From positions 310,001-374,000 of the forward strand of contig NZ_JBHWLR010000004.1 in assembly GCF_042731755.1 (NCBI RefSeq): a DNA stretch of 64,000 bases. Direction: 5' to 3'. The stretch's first letter is position 1. Each line of letters begins with the position of its first letter. Source of the stretch: Promicromonospora sp042731755 (lineage in GTDB: Bacteria > Actinomycetota > Actinomycetes > Actinomycetales > Cellulomonadaceae). The translations under genes and the position numbers were made by a program. Shown piece by piece: positions 52,978 through 61,150 of this stretch. The notes beneath the pieces were generated by a model that was given only the letters and a program-made list of their open reading frames with translations, was not told where the DNA came from and did no database searches.

Positions 52978-53481
52978 ATGACTTCCCACAGCAGCCGGAC
53001 GCTGTCCGGCACCGAAGCCCCCGCCGTCGCCCTGATCACCGCGCTCCAGAGTCTTTCCCGCGCCCAGCGGGAGGCGGCGGCACGTATCGCCCACGAGCTC
53101 GACTGGCCCAGGGCCGGCGTCGCCGTGCTGCACCTGCTCGACAGGTGCGGCCCGGTCTCCCTGTCCGACATCGCCGCGCGTCAGCGCGTCGACCTGTCGG
53201 TCGCGAGCCGCCAGGTCAGCACGCTGGCCGACGCCGGGTACGTCGTCCGGACCGTCGACGACGAGGACCGCCGGGTCCGCACCGTCGAGCTGACCGACGC
53301 CGGCCGGGCCCTCGCTGCCGAGGCCACCGAGCAGTACAAGAAGCTCATCGACCAGGCGTTCGCCACCTGGTCCCCCGAGGACCTCGCCGAGGCGACCCGC
53401 ACGCTGGACCGCCTCGTCGACACCATCAGTGCGGACATCACGCACCGGAAGACCCCCCAGAACCAGCAGGAGTGTGCATGA
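52978..53481 (+). CDS. MarR family repressor
   Basis: A 167-aa winged-helix regulator. GVAVLHLLDRCGPVSLSDIAARQRVDLSVASRQVSTLADAGYVVRTVDDEDRRVRTVELTDAGRAL spans the HTH and wing (about residues 47-115), with DDEDRR typical of MarR proteins. Its last codon overlaps the start of the efflux gene by 4 nt, and a palindrome sits in its own promoter. The most likely role is drug-relieved repression of the operon. Confidence 0.94.
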   Translation: MTSHSSRTLSGTEAPAVALITALQSLSRAQREAAARIAHELDWPRAGVAVLHLLDRCGPVSLSDIAARQRVDLSVASRQVSTLADAGYVVRTVDDEDRRVRTVELTDAGRALAAEATEQYKKLIDQAFATWSPEDLAEATRTLDRLVDTISADITHRKTPQNQQECA

Positions 53482-55094
53482 CCAGCCCCAACACCACGAC
53501 CACGGTGGCCGAGCCCGACCACCTCCAGGGCGAACCACCCGCCATGACGCACACCGAGGTTCTCCGGGCGCTGTCCGGGATCCTCCTCGGCATGTTCGTG
53601 TCGGTCCTCGCGATGTCCGTCGTCTCGTCGTCCCTGCCGAAGATCATCACCGACCTCGAGGGCGGCCAGTCGGCCTTCACCTGGGTCGTGACGGCGACCC
53701 TGCTGACCTCGACGATCTCGACCCCGATCTGGGGCAAGCTCGCCGACCTCACCAACCGCAAGACCCTCATCCAGATCGCACTGGTCATCTCGGTGCTCTC
53801 GGCGGCCGCCGCGGGCTTCTCGCAGGACGTCGGCCAGCTCATCACGTTCCGTGCCTTCCAGGGCATCGGCGCGGGCGGCCTGCAGTCCCTGGCCGCCGTG
53901 CTCATCGCCGACATCATCAGCCCGCGCCAGCGCGGCCGGTACATGGGCCTCATGGGCTCGATCATGGGTATCGGCATGGTCGGTGGCCCGATCCTCGGCG
54001 GCTTCCTCACCGACGCCATCAGCTGGCGCTGGAACTTCTTCGTGGGCCTGCCGTTCGCGATCGCCTCGATCATCGTGCTGCAGCTGACCCTGAAGCTGCC
54101 CAAGCGGCCGAAGGGCTCGGCCCGGATCGACGTCATCGGCGCCACGCTGATCTCGGTCGGCATCGCCACCCTGCTGCTGTGGATCACCTTCGCGGGCAGC
54201 AAGTTCGACTGGATGTCCTGGCAGACGGCCGCGATGGTCGGCGGCTCCCTGGTGATCCTCGCGATCGCGGTGCTCGTCGAGCTCCGCGTCAAGAACCCGC
54301 TCATCCCCATGTACCTGTTCAAGAACCGCACGCTGGTGCTCGCCGTGATCGGCTCGGTCGCCGTGGGCGTCGCGATGTTCGGCTCGTCGGTGTTCCTGAG
54401 CCAGTACATGCAGCTCTCGCGCGGCAAGACGCCCACCGAGTCCGGCCTCTACACCATCCCGATGGTGGTCGGCCTGTTCCTGTCGTCCACGGTCAGCGGC
54501 CAGCTCATCTCGAAGACCGGCCGGTACAAGCCGTTCATGGTCGTCGGCGGCGTGCTGCTGACGGGCGGCCTGCTGCTCCTGTCGACGCTCGACTACCAGA
54601 CCTCGTTCGTGCTGGTGTCGATCTACCTGTTCGTGCTCGGCGCGGGCGTCGGCATGCTCATGCAGAACATGGTGCTCGCCACGCAGAACACGCTGCACAT
54701 CAAGGACTCGGGCTCGGGCACGTCCACCGTGACGTTCTTCCGTTCGCTCGGCGGCGCGATCGGCGTCTCCGCCCTCGGCGCGATCCTGGGGCACAGCGTG
54801 AAGGAGAACCTGAAGACCGGGGTCACCGAGATCGCACCGGAGCTCGTCAAGCAGGGGATCGACCCGTCGGCGCTGTCCTCCGGCGGCGGCACGCTGCCCG
54901 ATCTCTCGACGCTCCCGGCCCTGCTGGTCGAGGTCGTCGAGAAGTCCTACGCGAACGGCATCGCGGACATCTTCCTCGCCGCCGTCCCGCTCGCCCTGAT
55001 CGCCCTGGTCTGCGTCTCCCTCATCAAGGAGGTGCCGCTGGGTCACCGGTCGGGCATCGACCAGCTCCAGGATCTCGAAGCCACCGAGGTCTAA
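53478..55094 (+). CDS. DHA2-family (14-TM) MFS drug efflux transporter
   Basis: A 538-aa exporter with 14 hydrophobic segments. VVSSSLPKIITDLEGG near residue 45, WVVTATLLTSTISTPIWGKLADLTNRKT near 69 (motif A), RAFQGIGAGGLQSLAAVLIAD near 125 and RGRYMGLMGSIMGIGMVGGPILGGFLTD (motif C) near 153 fit the QacA/EmrB-like group. ATG 53478 gives an ATGA overlap with marR. Substrates are unknown. The stop is followed about 190 bp later by the assembly gap. Confidence 0.94.
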   Translation: MTSPNTTTTVAEPDHLQGEPPAMTHTEVLRALSGILLGMFVSVLAMSVVSSSLPKIITDLEGGQSAFTWVVTATLLTSTISTPIWGKLADLTNRKTLIQIALVISVLSAAAAGFSQDVGQLITFRAFQGIGAGGLQSLAAVLIADIISPRQRGRYMGLMGSIMGIGMVGGPILGGFLTDAISWRWNFFVGLPFAIASIIVLQLTLKLPKRPKGSARIDVIGATLISVGIATLLLWITFAGSKFDWMSWQTAAMVGGSLVILAIAVLVELRVKNPLIPMYLFKNRTLVLAVIGSVAVGVAMFGSSVFLSQYMQLSRGKTPTESGLYTIPMVVGLFLSSTVSGQLISKTGRYKPFMVVGGVLLTGGLLLLSTLDYQTSFVLVSIYLFVLGAGVGMLMQNMVLATQNTLHIKDSGSGTSTVTFFRSLGGAIGVSALGAILGHSVKENLKTGVTEIAPELVKQGIDPSALSSGGGTLPDLSTLPALLVEVVEKSYANGIADIFLAAVPLALIALVCVSLIKEVPLGHRSGIDQLQDLEATEV

Positions 55095-55281
55095 GGCGTA
55101 GCAAGCGGGGGATTTCGTGCCCGCGGGCTGTGATCCGGGCGCTTGACGCGTCATCATGGGCGCATGCTCTCGAGTACAGGCAGATCCAGCACGGACGCGT
55201 CCGAGGACGGTGTCGCCGTCTGCCACAGGGACCACAGCGAAACCCCCCAACAAACGAAGAACCTTCCCCGGCCCTTTTGGG

Positions 55282-55291
55282 NNNNNNNNNN
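55282..55291. other. Assembly gap (ten Ns)
   Basis: Ten Ns mark a join between contigs. The sequence on the right side (TGG/G-rich) and the C-tract after it look like low-quality read ends, so the true distance and content here are unknown. Confidence 0.98.
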
Positions 55292-55330
55292 TGGTGGGGG
55301 GGGGGGTTGGGTCGTTAAGGTTGGGGTGGT

Positions 55331-55885
<555 letters not shown>

Positions 55886-55936
55886 CGCGGTGGTTCCGGC
55901 GTCAGCGGCGCGCCCCGTCTCACCGACCTGGCAGGG

Positions 55937-56335
55937 TCAGCTCTCCTCGAACGTGAGGCTCACCGAGTTCATGCAGAACCGGTCGCCCGTCGGGGTCTGC
56001 GGCGCGTCGTCGAACACGTGCCCCAGGTGGGAGCCGCAGTTCGCGCAGCGCACCTCGGTGCGCACCATGCCCAGCGAGCGGTCCTCGATCAGCTCGACGG
56101 AGTCGCCGGCGAGCGGGCTGTAGAACGACGGCCAGCCGCAGTGCGAGTCGAACTTGGTGTCCGAGCGGAACAGCTCGGCGTCACACGCGCGACACCGGTA
56201 GACGCCGTCGCGCTTCTCGTCCAGCAGCTCGCCCGTCCAGGCCCGCTCGGTGCCCGCCTGGCGCAGCACCGCGTACTCCTGGGACGAGAGCCGCTCGCGC
56301 CACTCCTGGTCGGACCTCGAAATCTTGTACGTCAT
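55937..56335 (-). CDS. msrB: Peptide-methionine (R)-S-oxide reductase
   Basis: A 132-aa enzyme that reduces methionine-R-sulfoxide in proteins. Zinc ligands are C48/C51 (CRAC) and C97/C100 (CANC). DSHCGWPSFYSPL near 63-75 and the catalytic GDRFCMNSVSL with C121 are typical; C66 could be the resolving Cys. ATG 56335 has GGAGG upstream. Mycothiol-rich actinobacteria commonly carry this gene. Two strong hairpins lie in its leader. Confidence 0.96.
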   Translation of the reverse strand: MTYKISRSDQEWRERLSSQEYAVLRQAGTERAWTGELLDEKRDGVYRCRACDAELFRSDTKFDSHCGWPSFYSPLAGDSVELIEDRSLGMVRTEVRCANCGSHLGHVFDDAPQTPTGDRFCMNSVSLTFEES

Positions 56336-56367
56336 CTCAACACCTCCGCACAGAGCAACTTCCCGCT

Positions 56368-56433
56368 CACCGCCGGTGTTCCGGCGGTGACAAACACGTA
56401 AGGCCTTCCGACCGGTCGTCCGGTCGGAAGGCC
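56368..56433 (-). terminator. Two hairpins between DEAD-box gene and msrB
   Basis: CACCGCCGG-TGTT-CCGGCGGTG (56368-56389) and GGCCTTCCGACCGG-TCGT-CCGGTCGGAAGGCC (56402-56433) are both perfect. The second lies 17 bp after the helicase stop and is a good terminator candidate; the first is in the msrB leader. Confidence 0.7.
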
Positions 56434-56449
56434 CCACGAGGTCCTGGCG

Positions 56450-57997
56450 TCAGCTCGCGGCGGACGCGTTCGGGTTGCCCGCGCCGCGGCCGCGACCGCC
56501 CCGGCGGCGACGGCGGGGTGCGCCTGCGCCGTCCGGCCGCGGGAAGTGGTCGGCCGCGGTACGCCCGCCGCCCGACGCCGGACGCGCGGCCCCGCGCTGC
56601 CCTGACGCCTGGCCGGCGCCGCCGGTGCCCTGACCGCGCGACTGGCCCTGGCGACCGCCGCCCTGCGCGCCCTGGCCGGAGCCCTGGCGTCCGCCCTGGG
56701 CGCCGCCCTGGCCGGATCCGCCCTGGCCGGACCTGCCGCGCCCACCCTGCCGCCGGGGCTGGCCCTGACGGACCGGCTGCTGGGGGGCCGGCGGCACGTA
56801 CTCGACGTACGGCGCTACCTCGCCGACGAGGCTGGTCACGGTGGCGTCGCCGGGGGCGACGTCCTGCGGGCGGGCGGTGATCTTCGCCTTGCGGGTCAGG
56901 TCACGCACGTCCCCGCGCTCCTCGGGGAGCATGAGCGTCACGACGTCGCCGCCGGACCCGGCACGCGCCGTACGGCCGGAGCGGTGCAGGTACGCCTTGT
57001 GCTCGGCGGGCGGGTCCACGTGCACCACGAGCTCGACGTCGTCCACGTGGATGCCGCGGGCGGCGATGTCGGTCGCGACCAGCACCTTCACCTCGCCGGA
57101 CGAGAACGCGGCAAGGTTGCGCTCGCGCGCGCCCTGGCCGAGGTTGCCGTGCAGGTCGACGGCGGGCACGCCCGCGGCGGTGAGCTGCTTGGCGAGCTTC
57201 TTGGCCTGGTGCTTGGTGCGCGTGAACAGCACGCGACGACCGGTGCCCTGCGCGAGCTGCTGCACCACGTTCTTCTTCGCGTCCTTGTCGGCCACGGCGA
57301 GGATGTGGTGCGTCATCTGCGGCGGCGGCGCCGCGGCGTCGTCCACGGAGTGCGTGACCGGCTGGTGCAGGTAGCGCTTGACCAGCACGTCCACGCCGTT
57401 GTCGAGCGTGGCCGAGAACAGCAGGCGCTGCGTGCGCGCGGCCGTCCGGTCGAGGATCCGCTTCACGCCGGGCAGGAAGCCGAGGTCGGCCATGTGGTCG
57501 GCCTCGTCGAGCACGGTGATCTCGACGTCGTCGAGCGTGAGGTGGCGCTGGCCGAGGAGGTCCTCGAGGCGGCCGGGGCAGGCGATGACGATGTCGACGC
57601 CCGCGTTCAGCGCGGTGACCTGGCGCGACTGCGCCACACCGCCGAAGATCGTGGTGGTCTTCAGACCGAGGGCCTGCGCCAGCGGCGCGACCGAGTCGTC
57701 GATCTGGTTGGCGAGCTCACGCGTCGGGGCCAGGATCAGCGCGCGGGGGCGTCCGGCCGCGCGGCGGGGCTGGCCCGACGCGGCGGAACGGGCGCCGGAC
57801 GTCGCGAGACGCGTCACGACCGGCAGAGCGAACGCGAGGGTCTTGCCGGAGCCGGTGCGGCCGCGGCCGAGCACGTCGCGACCGGCGAGGGAGTCCGGCA
57901 GGGACGCCGTCTGGATGGGGAACGGCGAGGTGATGCCGCGGTCCGTCAGAACCTGCACCACGGGTGCGGGCAGACCGAGGTCGGCAAAGGTAGTCAA
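56450..57997 (-). CDS. DEAD-box RNA helicase with RGG-like C-terminal tail
   Basis: A 515-aa ATP-dependent RNA helicase. The Q motif is FPIQTASLPD, Walker A is GRGRTGSGKT near residue 48, then APTRELANQI, the box VLDEADHMADLGF, SATLD, and in domain 2 ATDIAARGIHVDDVELVVHVDPPAEHKAYLHRSGRTARAG. From about 400 the tail is low-complexity Gly/Gln/Arg-rich, as in CsdA/RhlE-type RNA-binding tails. The start is TTG 57997 (read as MTTFADLGLPAPVV), which matches the family N-terminus; no ATG/GTG is near and no SD is visible, so translation may be leaderless or weak. It is probably involved in RNA unfolding and cold adaptation. Confidence 0.92.
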   Translation of the reverse strand: MTTFADLGLPAPVVQVLTDRGITSPFPIQTASLPDSLAGRDVLGRGRTGSGKTLAFALPVVTRLATSGARSAASGQPRRAAGRPRALILAPTRELANQIDDSVAPLAQALGLKTTTIFGGVAQSRQVTALNAGVDIVIACPGRLEDLLGQRHLTLDDVEITVLDEADHMADLGFLPGVKRILDRTAARTQRLLFSATLDNGVDVLVKRYLHQPVTHSVDDAAAPPPQMTHHILAVADKDAKKNVVQQLAQGTGRRVLFTRTKHQAKKLAKQLTAAGVPAVDLHGNLGQGARERNLAAFSSGEVKVLVATDIAARGIHVDDVELVVHVDPPAEHKAYLHRSGRTARAGSGGDVVTLMLPEERGDVRDLTRKAKITARPQDVAPGDATVTSLVGEVAPYVEYVPPAPQQPVRQGQPRRQGGRGRSGQGGSGQGGAQGGRQGSGQGAQGGGRQGQSRGQGTGGAGQASGQRGAARPASGGGRTAADHFPRPDGAGAPRRRRRGGRGRGAGNPNASAAS

Positions 57998-58195
57998 AGG
58001 AGATGGGCCTCTCGGGCTCGGTGGCGGCGCGTACCGCGCCGGTGGTCCGCCGTGCTCACACCGGCGGGCGGGTTGCTCACCCGGGCCGGGGCCACGACGT
58101 CGGGCGGCCGATGCCGCCCACGACCGAACATTCTCGCACGTTCGCCGGCCCTTGACTGCGGCGCACGTCACGTTCGGTGTGGTTCTATGTGGCGC

Positions 58196-58954
58196 ATGAA
58201 TTCCGCAACGACCAGCTCCGCCGGACCGTTCGCCACCATCGGCGACGTGCTCGGCACCATCTGGACGAACGCGGTCACCCCGGTCGACCCGCCGGCCGAC
58301 CTGATGGTCCTGGCCATGGCGGCGATCGCGCTGGTCGTCGTCTTCTTCCGGCCCCTGTGGCACCTCGCGCGGCACGTGATCACGATCGCGCACGAGGCGT
58401 CGCACGGCCTGGGTGCCCTGCTGACGGGCCGCAAGCTGGAGGGCATCCGGCTGCACTCCGACACCTCCGGCCTCACAGTGTCGCGCGGCAAGCCCCGCGG
58501 ACCGGGCATGGTCATCACGGCGTTCGCGGGCTACGTGGGCCCGGGCCTCATCGGGCTCGGGGCCGCCTGGCTGCTCAAGCTCGGCTACGCCGTGGGCCTG
58601 CTGTGGCTGCTCGTGGCCCTGCTCGCGCTGCTGCTCCTGCAGATCCGCAACTGGTTCGGCCTGTGGTCCATCCTCGTGAGCGGCACCGCGCTCGTGTTCG
58701 TCACGTGGTTCCTGGCGCCCGAGGTGCAGAGCGCCGTGGCCTACGCCGTGACCTGGTTCCTGCTGCTCGGCGCGGTGCGGCCGGTGTTCGAGCTCCAGGT
58801 GCAGCGCTCCCGCGGGCAGGCCCGGACGTCCGACGCCGACATGCTCGCCCGCCTCACCGGCGTCGGCGGCCTCTTCTGGGTGACGCTGTTCCTGCTCGTC
58901 ACCCTGGGCGCTCTGGTGCTGGGCGGTTCGTGGATCCTCGGCGTGGCGCTCTGA
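58196..58954 (+). CDS. M50-like membrane metallopeptidase
   Basis: A 252-aa membrane protein with about six hydrophobic segments. The HExxH-like site reads AHEASHGLGALLTGRK near residue 60, and FAGYVGPGLIGLGAAWLL near 105 is the conserved glycine-rich segment of the actinobacterial M50-family (peptidase M50B-like) group. The usual Glu-x2-His ligand set is kept (HEASH). A site-2-protease role is possible but substrates are unknown. ATG 58196 or ATG 58187 may be used; neither has a clear SD. It is divergent from the helicase. Confidence 0.85.
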   Translation: MNSATTSSAGPFATIGDVLGTIWTNAVTPVDPPADLMVLAMAAIALVVVFFRPLWHLARHVITIAHEASHGLGALLTGRKLEGIRLHSDTSGLTVSRGKPRGPGMVITAFAGYVGPGLIGLGAAWLLKLGYAVGLLWLLVALLALLLLQIRNWFGLWSILVSGTALVFVTWFLAPEVQSAVAYAVTWFLLLGAVRPVFELQVQRSRGQARTSDADMLARLTGVGGLFWVTLFLLVTLGALVLGGSWILGVAL

Positions 58955-59002
58955 CCGGTCCCCCGCGCACCGGCGCCAGGGCGCCGTCCGCCGCACGACG
59001 AA

Positions 59003-59043
59003 GGCCCCCGGCAACCACCTGACAGGTGGTCGTCCCGGGGGCC
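59003..59043. terminator. Bidirectional hairpin between convergent genes
   Basis: GGCCCCCGG pairs with CCGGGGGCC and, inside it, ACCACCT pairs with AGGTGGT, giving a long stem with a small internal loop. It lies between the M50-like stop and the HesB-like stop. Confidence 0.75.
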
Positions 59044-59077
59044 TCGGCCGTTCGACGCCCCGGAGGGCGCCGGAAGG

Positions 59078-59362
59078 TCACGCCGTCGGCGTGAGCACGA
59101 ATCCCGGACCCTCGGCGCGCGGGTCGGCGTCCAGGGTCAGCGTGTCCAGGGCAGGTGCGGCCTGCGCCTCGACGAACACGTTGGTGGAGCCCGAGGCGTC
59201 GACGACCTGGTCGTCGGGCTGCGGGGCCGGAACCAGCGCAAGCTCGAAGTTCCCCGGCTGGTCGGAGGCCTGCGCGATGCGCAGACCACCCTCGACCGGC
59301 ACTCCGGCCTGCTGAGCAAGGTCCTGGACGGCGGTACGAGCGTTGTCAGTCACGGTGAGCAC
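59078..59362 (-). CDS. HesB/IscA-fold small protein without cysteines
   Basis: A 94-aa protein starting VLTVTDNARTAVQDLAQQAGVPVEGGLRIA, the N-terminal pattern of the HesB/IscA-like (A-type Fe-S carrier) fold, and ending FVLTPTA. A-type carriers need three cysteines to bind iron-sulfur; this protein has none, so a cluster-carrier role is unlikely. GTG 59362 has GAGGAG 6 nt upstream; the frame extends upstream but without a good start. Function is unknown. Confidence 0.8.
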   Translation of the reverse strand: MLTVTDNARTAVQDLAQQAGVPVEGGLRIAQASDQPGNFELALVPAPQPDDQVVDASGSTNVFVEAQAAPALDTLTLDADPRAEGPGFVLTPTA

Positions 59363-59583
59363 GATGAGCTCCTCAGATTGGTTCTCGTGGTCCCGACCAC
59401 CGAACCAAGCCCGCCCTCTCACCGCAAGCGTGAGACGCATTTAACCCGATATCTCCCACTGGGTGGGACAGCGCATGACAGCAGCCGAGAGAAGACGTAT
59501 GGTGCCCCGCCCGGAGGGCCGCACCACCATCCTGGAGCTGACCGGTAGGCTTTCTACTCGCGCCGCCCGGTCGCCGGGCGCGC

Positions 59584-59656
59584 GGGCCTCTAGCTCAACT
59601 GGCAGAGCAGCGGACTTTTAATCCGCGGGTTCCGGGTTCGATCCCCGGGGGGCCCA
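59584..59656 (+). tRNA. tRNA-Lys (anticodon TTT)
   Basis: A complete cloverleaf of 73 nt: acceptor GGGCCTC pairs with GGGGCCC (one G-T wobble), the anticodon stem GCGGA/TCCGC encloses loop CTTTTAA with anticodon TTT, and T-arm CCGGG-TTCGATC-CCCGG. Discriminator is A73; CCA is not encoded. Its 3' end is next to a tyrosine integrase gene and is the probable attachment site of the element. Confidence 0.95.
59632..59656 (+). other. Probable attL within the tRNA-Lys 3' end
   Basis: Tyrosine integrases of this kind recombine at the T-arm and acceptor end of a tRNA gene, leaving the tRNA intact. The exact core cannot be set without the other end, which lies outside the window. Confidence 0.5.
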
Positions 59657-59757
59657 CCCTGACAGCGCCGTCACCTGGCACTTCATCGCTGGGTGGGACG
59701 AGCCGGACAAACAACCGGACCGAATGTGCGACTTGGTGTGCGACGTCGCTCGCCCGT

Positions 59758-60918
59758 TCACGCAGCGTCTCCGTCGCCGTCTACGCCCTCTGGCTGGGCA
59801 AACATGCCGTCGAGCGGGCTCTTTGCCTCCCCCACGATCCGCCGCCCCATGTACACGTCCTGCGTCATCGACGGGCGCGCGTGGCCGAGCTGGTCAGCGA
59901 TCGCACGAGCCGTCAGCCCCTGGCCATCGAGCAGCGTCGCGACCGTACGGCGAGCCGTGTGCGACTTGACCCAGGCGAAGTCATCCCCGCGGACCTTGCG
60001 CAGCATCTTGCCCACATTCCCGACGTCGCGCAGCCGCCCGAGGGTGTTCGGGAACACCAGATCATCGGGCCCACCGTTCTTGCGCCGGCGCAGCATTGCC
60101 ACCGACCAATCCGGAAGGCGCAGCGTCCGCTCCGACGTCTCAGTCTTCACCGGCTCCCGGACCAGACCAGCGCCGCGCAGCCGTGTCACGGTCCAGTCGA
60201 TCTGCACCACTTGGTCATCCAGGTCGACGTCCTCCCACTTGAGGGCCAACGCCTCCCCGATCCGCGCACCCGTCGACAGCAGGAACCGCATGATGTCGGA
60301 CAGCTCGTTGCGCCTGGCGTACTCGCTCCCGTCGAGCAGCGCGAGGAACCGAAGCGCCTCCTCTGCGGTCAGAGCACGCGGCGCCTTCCTCCGGCCCTGC
60401 TCCAGCCGCCCCACGTCACGGACCGGGTTCGAGGGCAGCAGGTCACGGCGAGCCAGCATCCGACACGTGCCACTCAGGACCGAGCGAACCACCTTGGCTG
60501 TCGCGAAGCCCTTCCGCTCGTAGAGCCCGTTCAGGAAGACGTCGAGGCGACCAGTAGTGAGCTCCGTGAAGCGAAGCTGCCCGATGTACGGGAACACCTC
60601 GACCCGCGCGTACCGCTCGTACTGGTCATACGTCGAGCGCTTGCGCCGGCCGTTCTCCGCCATCGTTCGGAACGACCGCAGCCACACCCGCACCGCATCC
60701 TCAAGGCGTGCATTCGGCCCGAACATGTCATCGGTCCGCAGGGCCGCATCGATGTTCTTCGTGACGGCCTCACGCGCGGCCTTCTTGGTGTGCCCCACGC
60801 CGGAGCCACGACGACGAACGTCGCCATGGTCACGGAAGTACTGGAAGGCACGGACGTTGCCCGTAGTGCCGGTGTAGGAGATCTCGCCACGTTCTCCGGG
60901 CTCCAGCCGGCGCGTCAT
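59758..60918 (-). CDS. int: Tyrosine recombinase (site-specific integrase)
   Basis: A 386-aa integrase. The N-terminal arm-binding and core-binding domains (about 1-170) include ETYDQYERYARVEVFPYIGQLRF-like RSTYDQYERYARVEVFPYIG. The catalytic domain has R219 (STGARIGEAL), K258 (PVKTETSERTL), H320-x2-R323 (HTARRTVATLL), H346 (LGHARP) and Y356 (YMGRR). All active residues are present, so the enzyme is likely functional. Its stop is about 100 bp from tRNA-Lys. The start overlaps the xis stop (ATGA). Confidence 0.96.
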   Translation of the reverse strand: MTRRLEPGERGEISYTGTTGNVRAFQYFRDHGDVRRRGSGVGHTKKAAREAVTKNIDAALRTDDMFGPNARLEDAVRVWLRSFRTMAENGRRKRSTYDQYERYARVEVFPYIGQLRFTELTTGRLDVFLNGLYERKGFATAKVVRSVLSGTCRMLARRDLLPSNPVRDVGRLEQGRRKAPRALTAEEALRFLALLDGSEYARRNELSDIMRFLLSTGARIGEALALKWEDVDLDDQVVQIDWTVTRLRGAGLVREPVKTETSERTLRLPDWSVAMLRRRKNGGPDDLVFPNTLGRLRDVGNVGKMLRKVRGDDFAWVKSHTARRTVATLLDGQGLTARAIADQLGHARPSMTQDVYMGRRIVGEAKSPLDGMFAQPEGVDGDGDAA

Positions 60919-61121
60919 GACGCCATCCCGATAGGCAGCGCCACGAACCAGGCGCGGACGTCCTCCGGCCGGTAGCGGACGTACTTGCCGATGCGACGTG
61001 AGTCGGGCCCCTTGCCCTCAGAGCGCCAGGCGTACAGCGTTCCGACCGGCACCCCGAGGAATGCCGAGACGTCCTGCACCGACCACAGCCGGTCAGTGAT
61101 GTTCGTTGTATTGCTGTCCAT
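60915..61121 (-). CDS. xis: Excisionase-like HTH protein
   Basis: A 68-aa HTH_17/MerR-like DNA-binding protein: RLWSVQDVSAFLGVPVGTLYAWRSEGKGPDSRRIGKYVRYRPEDVRAWF. Such proteins bend DNA at att sites and turn integrase toward excision. ATG 61121 has GGAGGG 7 nt upstream. It overlaps int by 4 nt and follows rep by 29 bp. Confidence 0.92.
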   Translation of the reverse strand: MDSNTTNITDRLWSVQDVSAFLGVPVGTLYAWRSEGKGPDSRRIGKYVRYRPEDVRAWFVALPIGMAS

Positions 61122-61150
61122 CAGTGATCCCTCCCCCGTCAGGTCTGGTG

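Noticed and set aside
59457..59699. CTGGGTGGGAC repeated on both sides of tRNA-Lys as att direct repeats
   Set aside because: Only 11 bp, one copy lies upstream of the tRNA, and integrases of this type use the tRNA 3' end.
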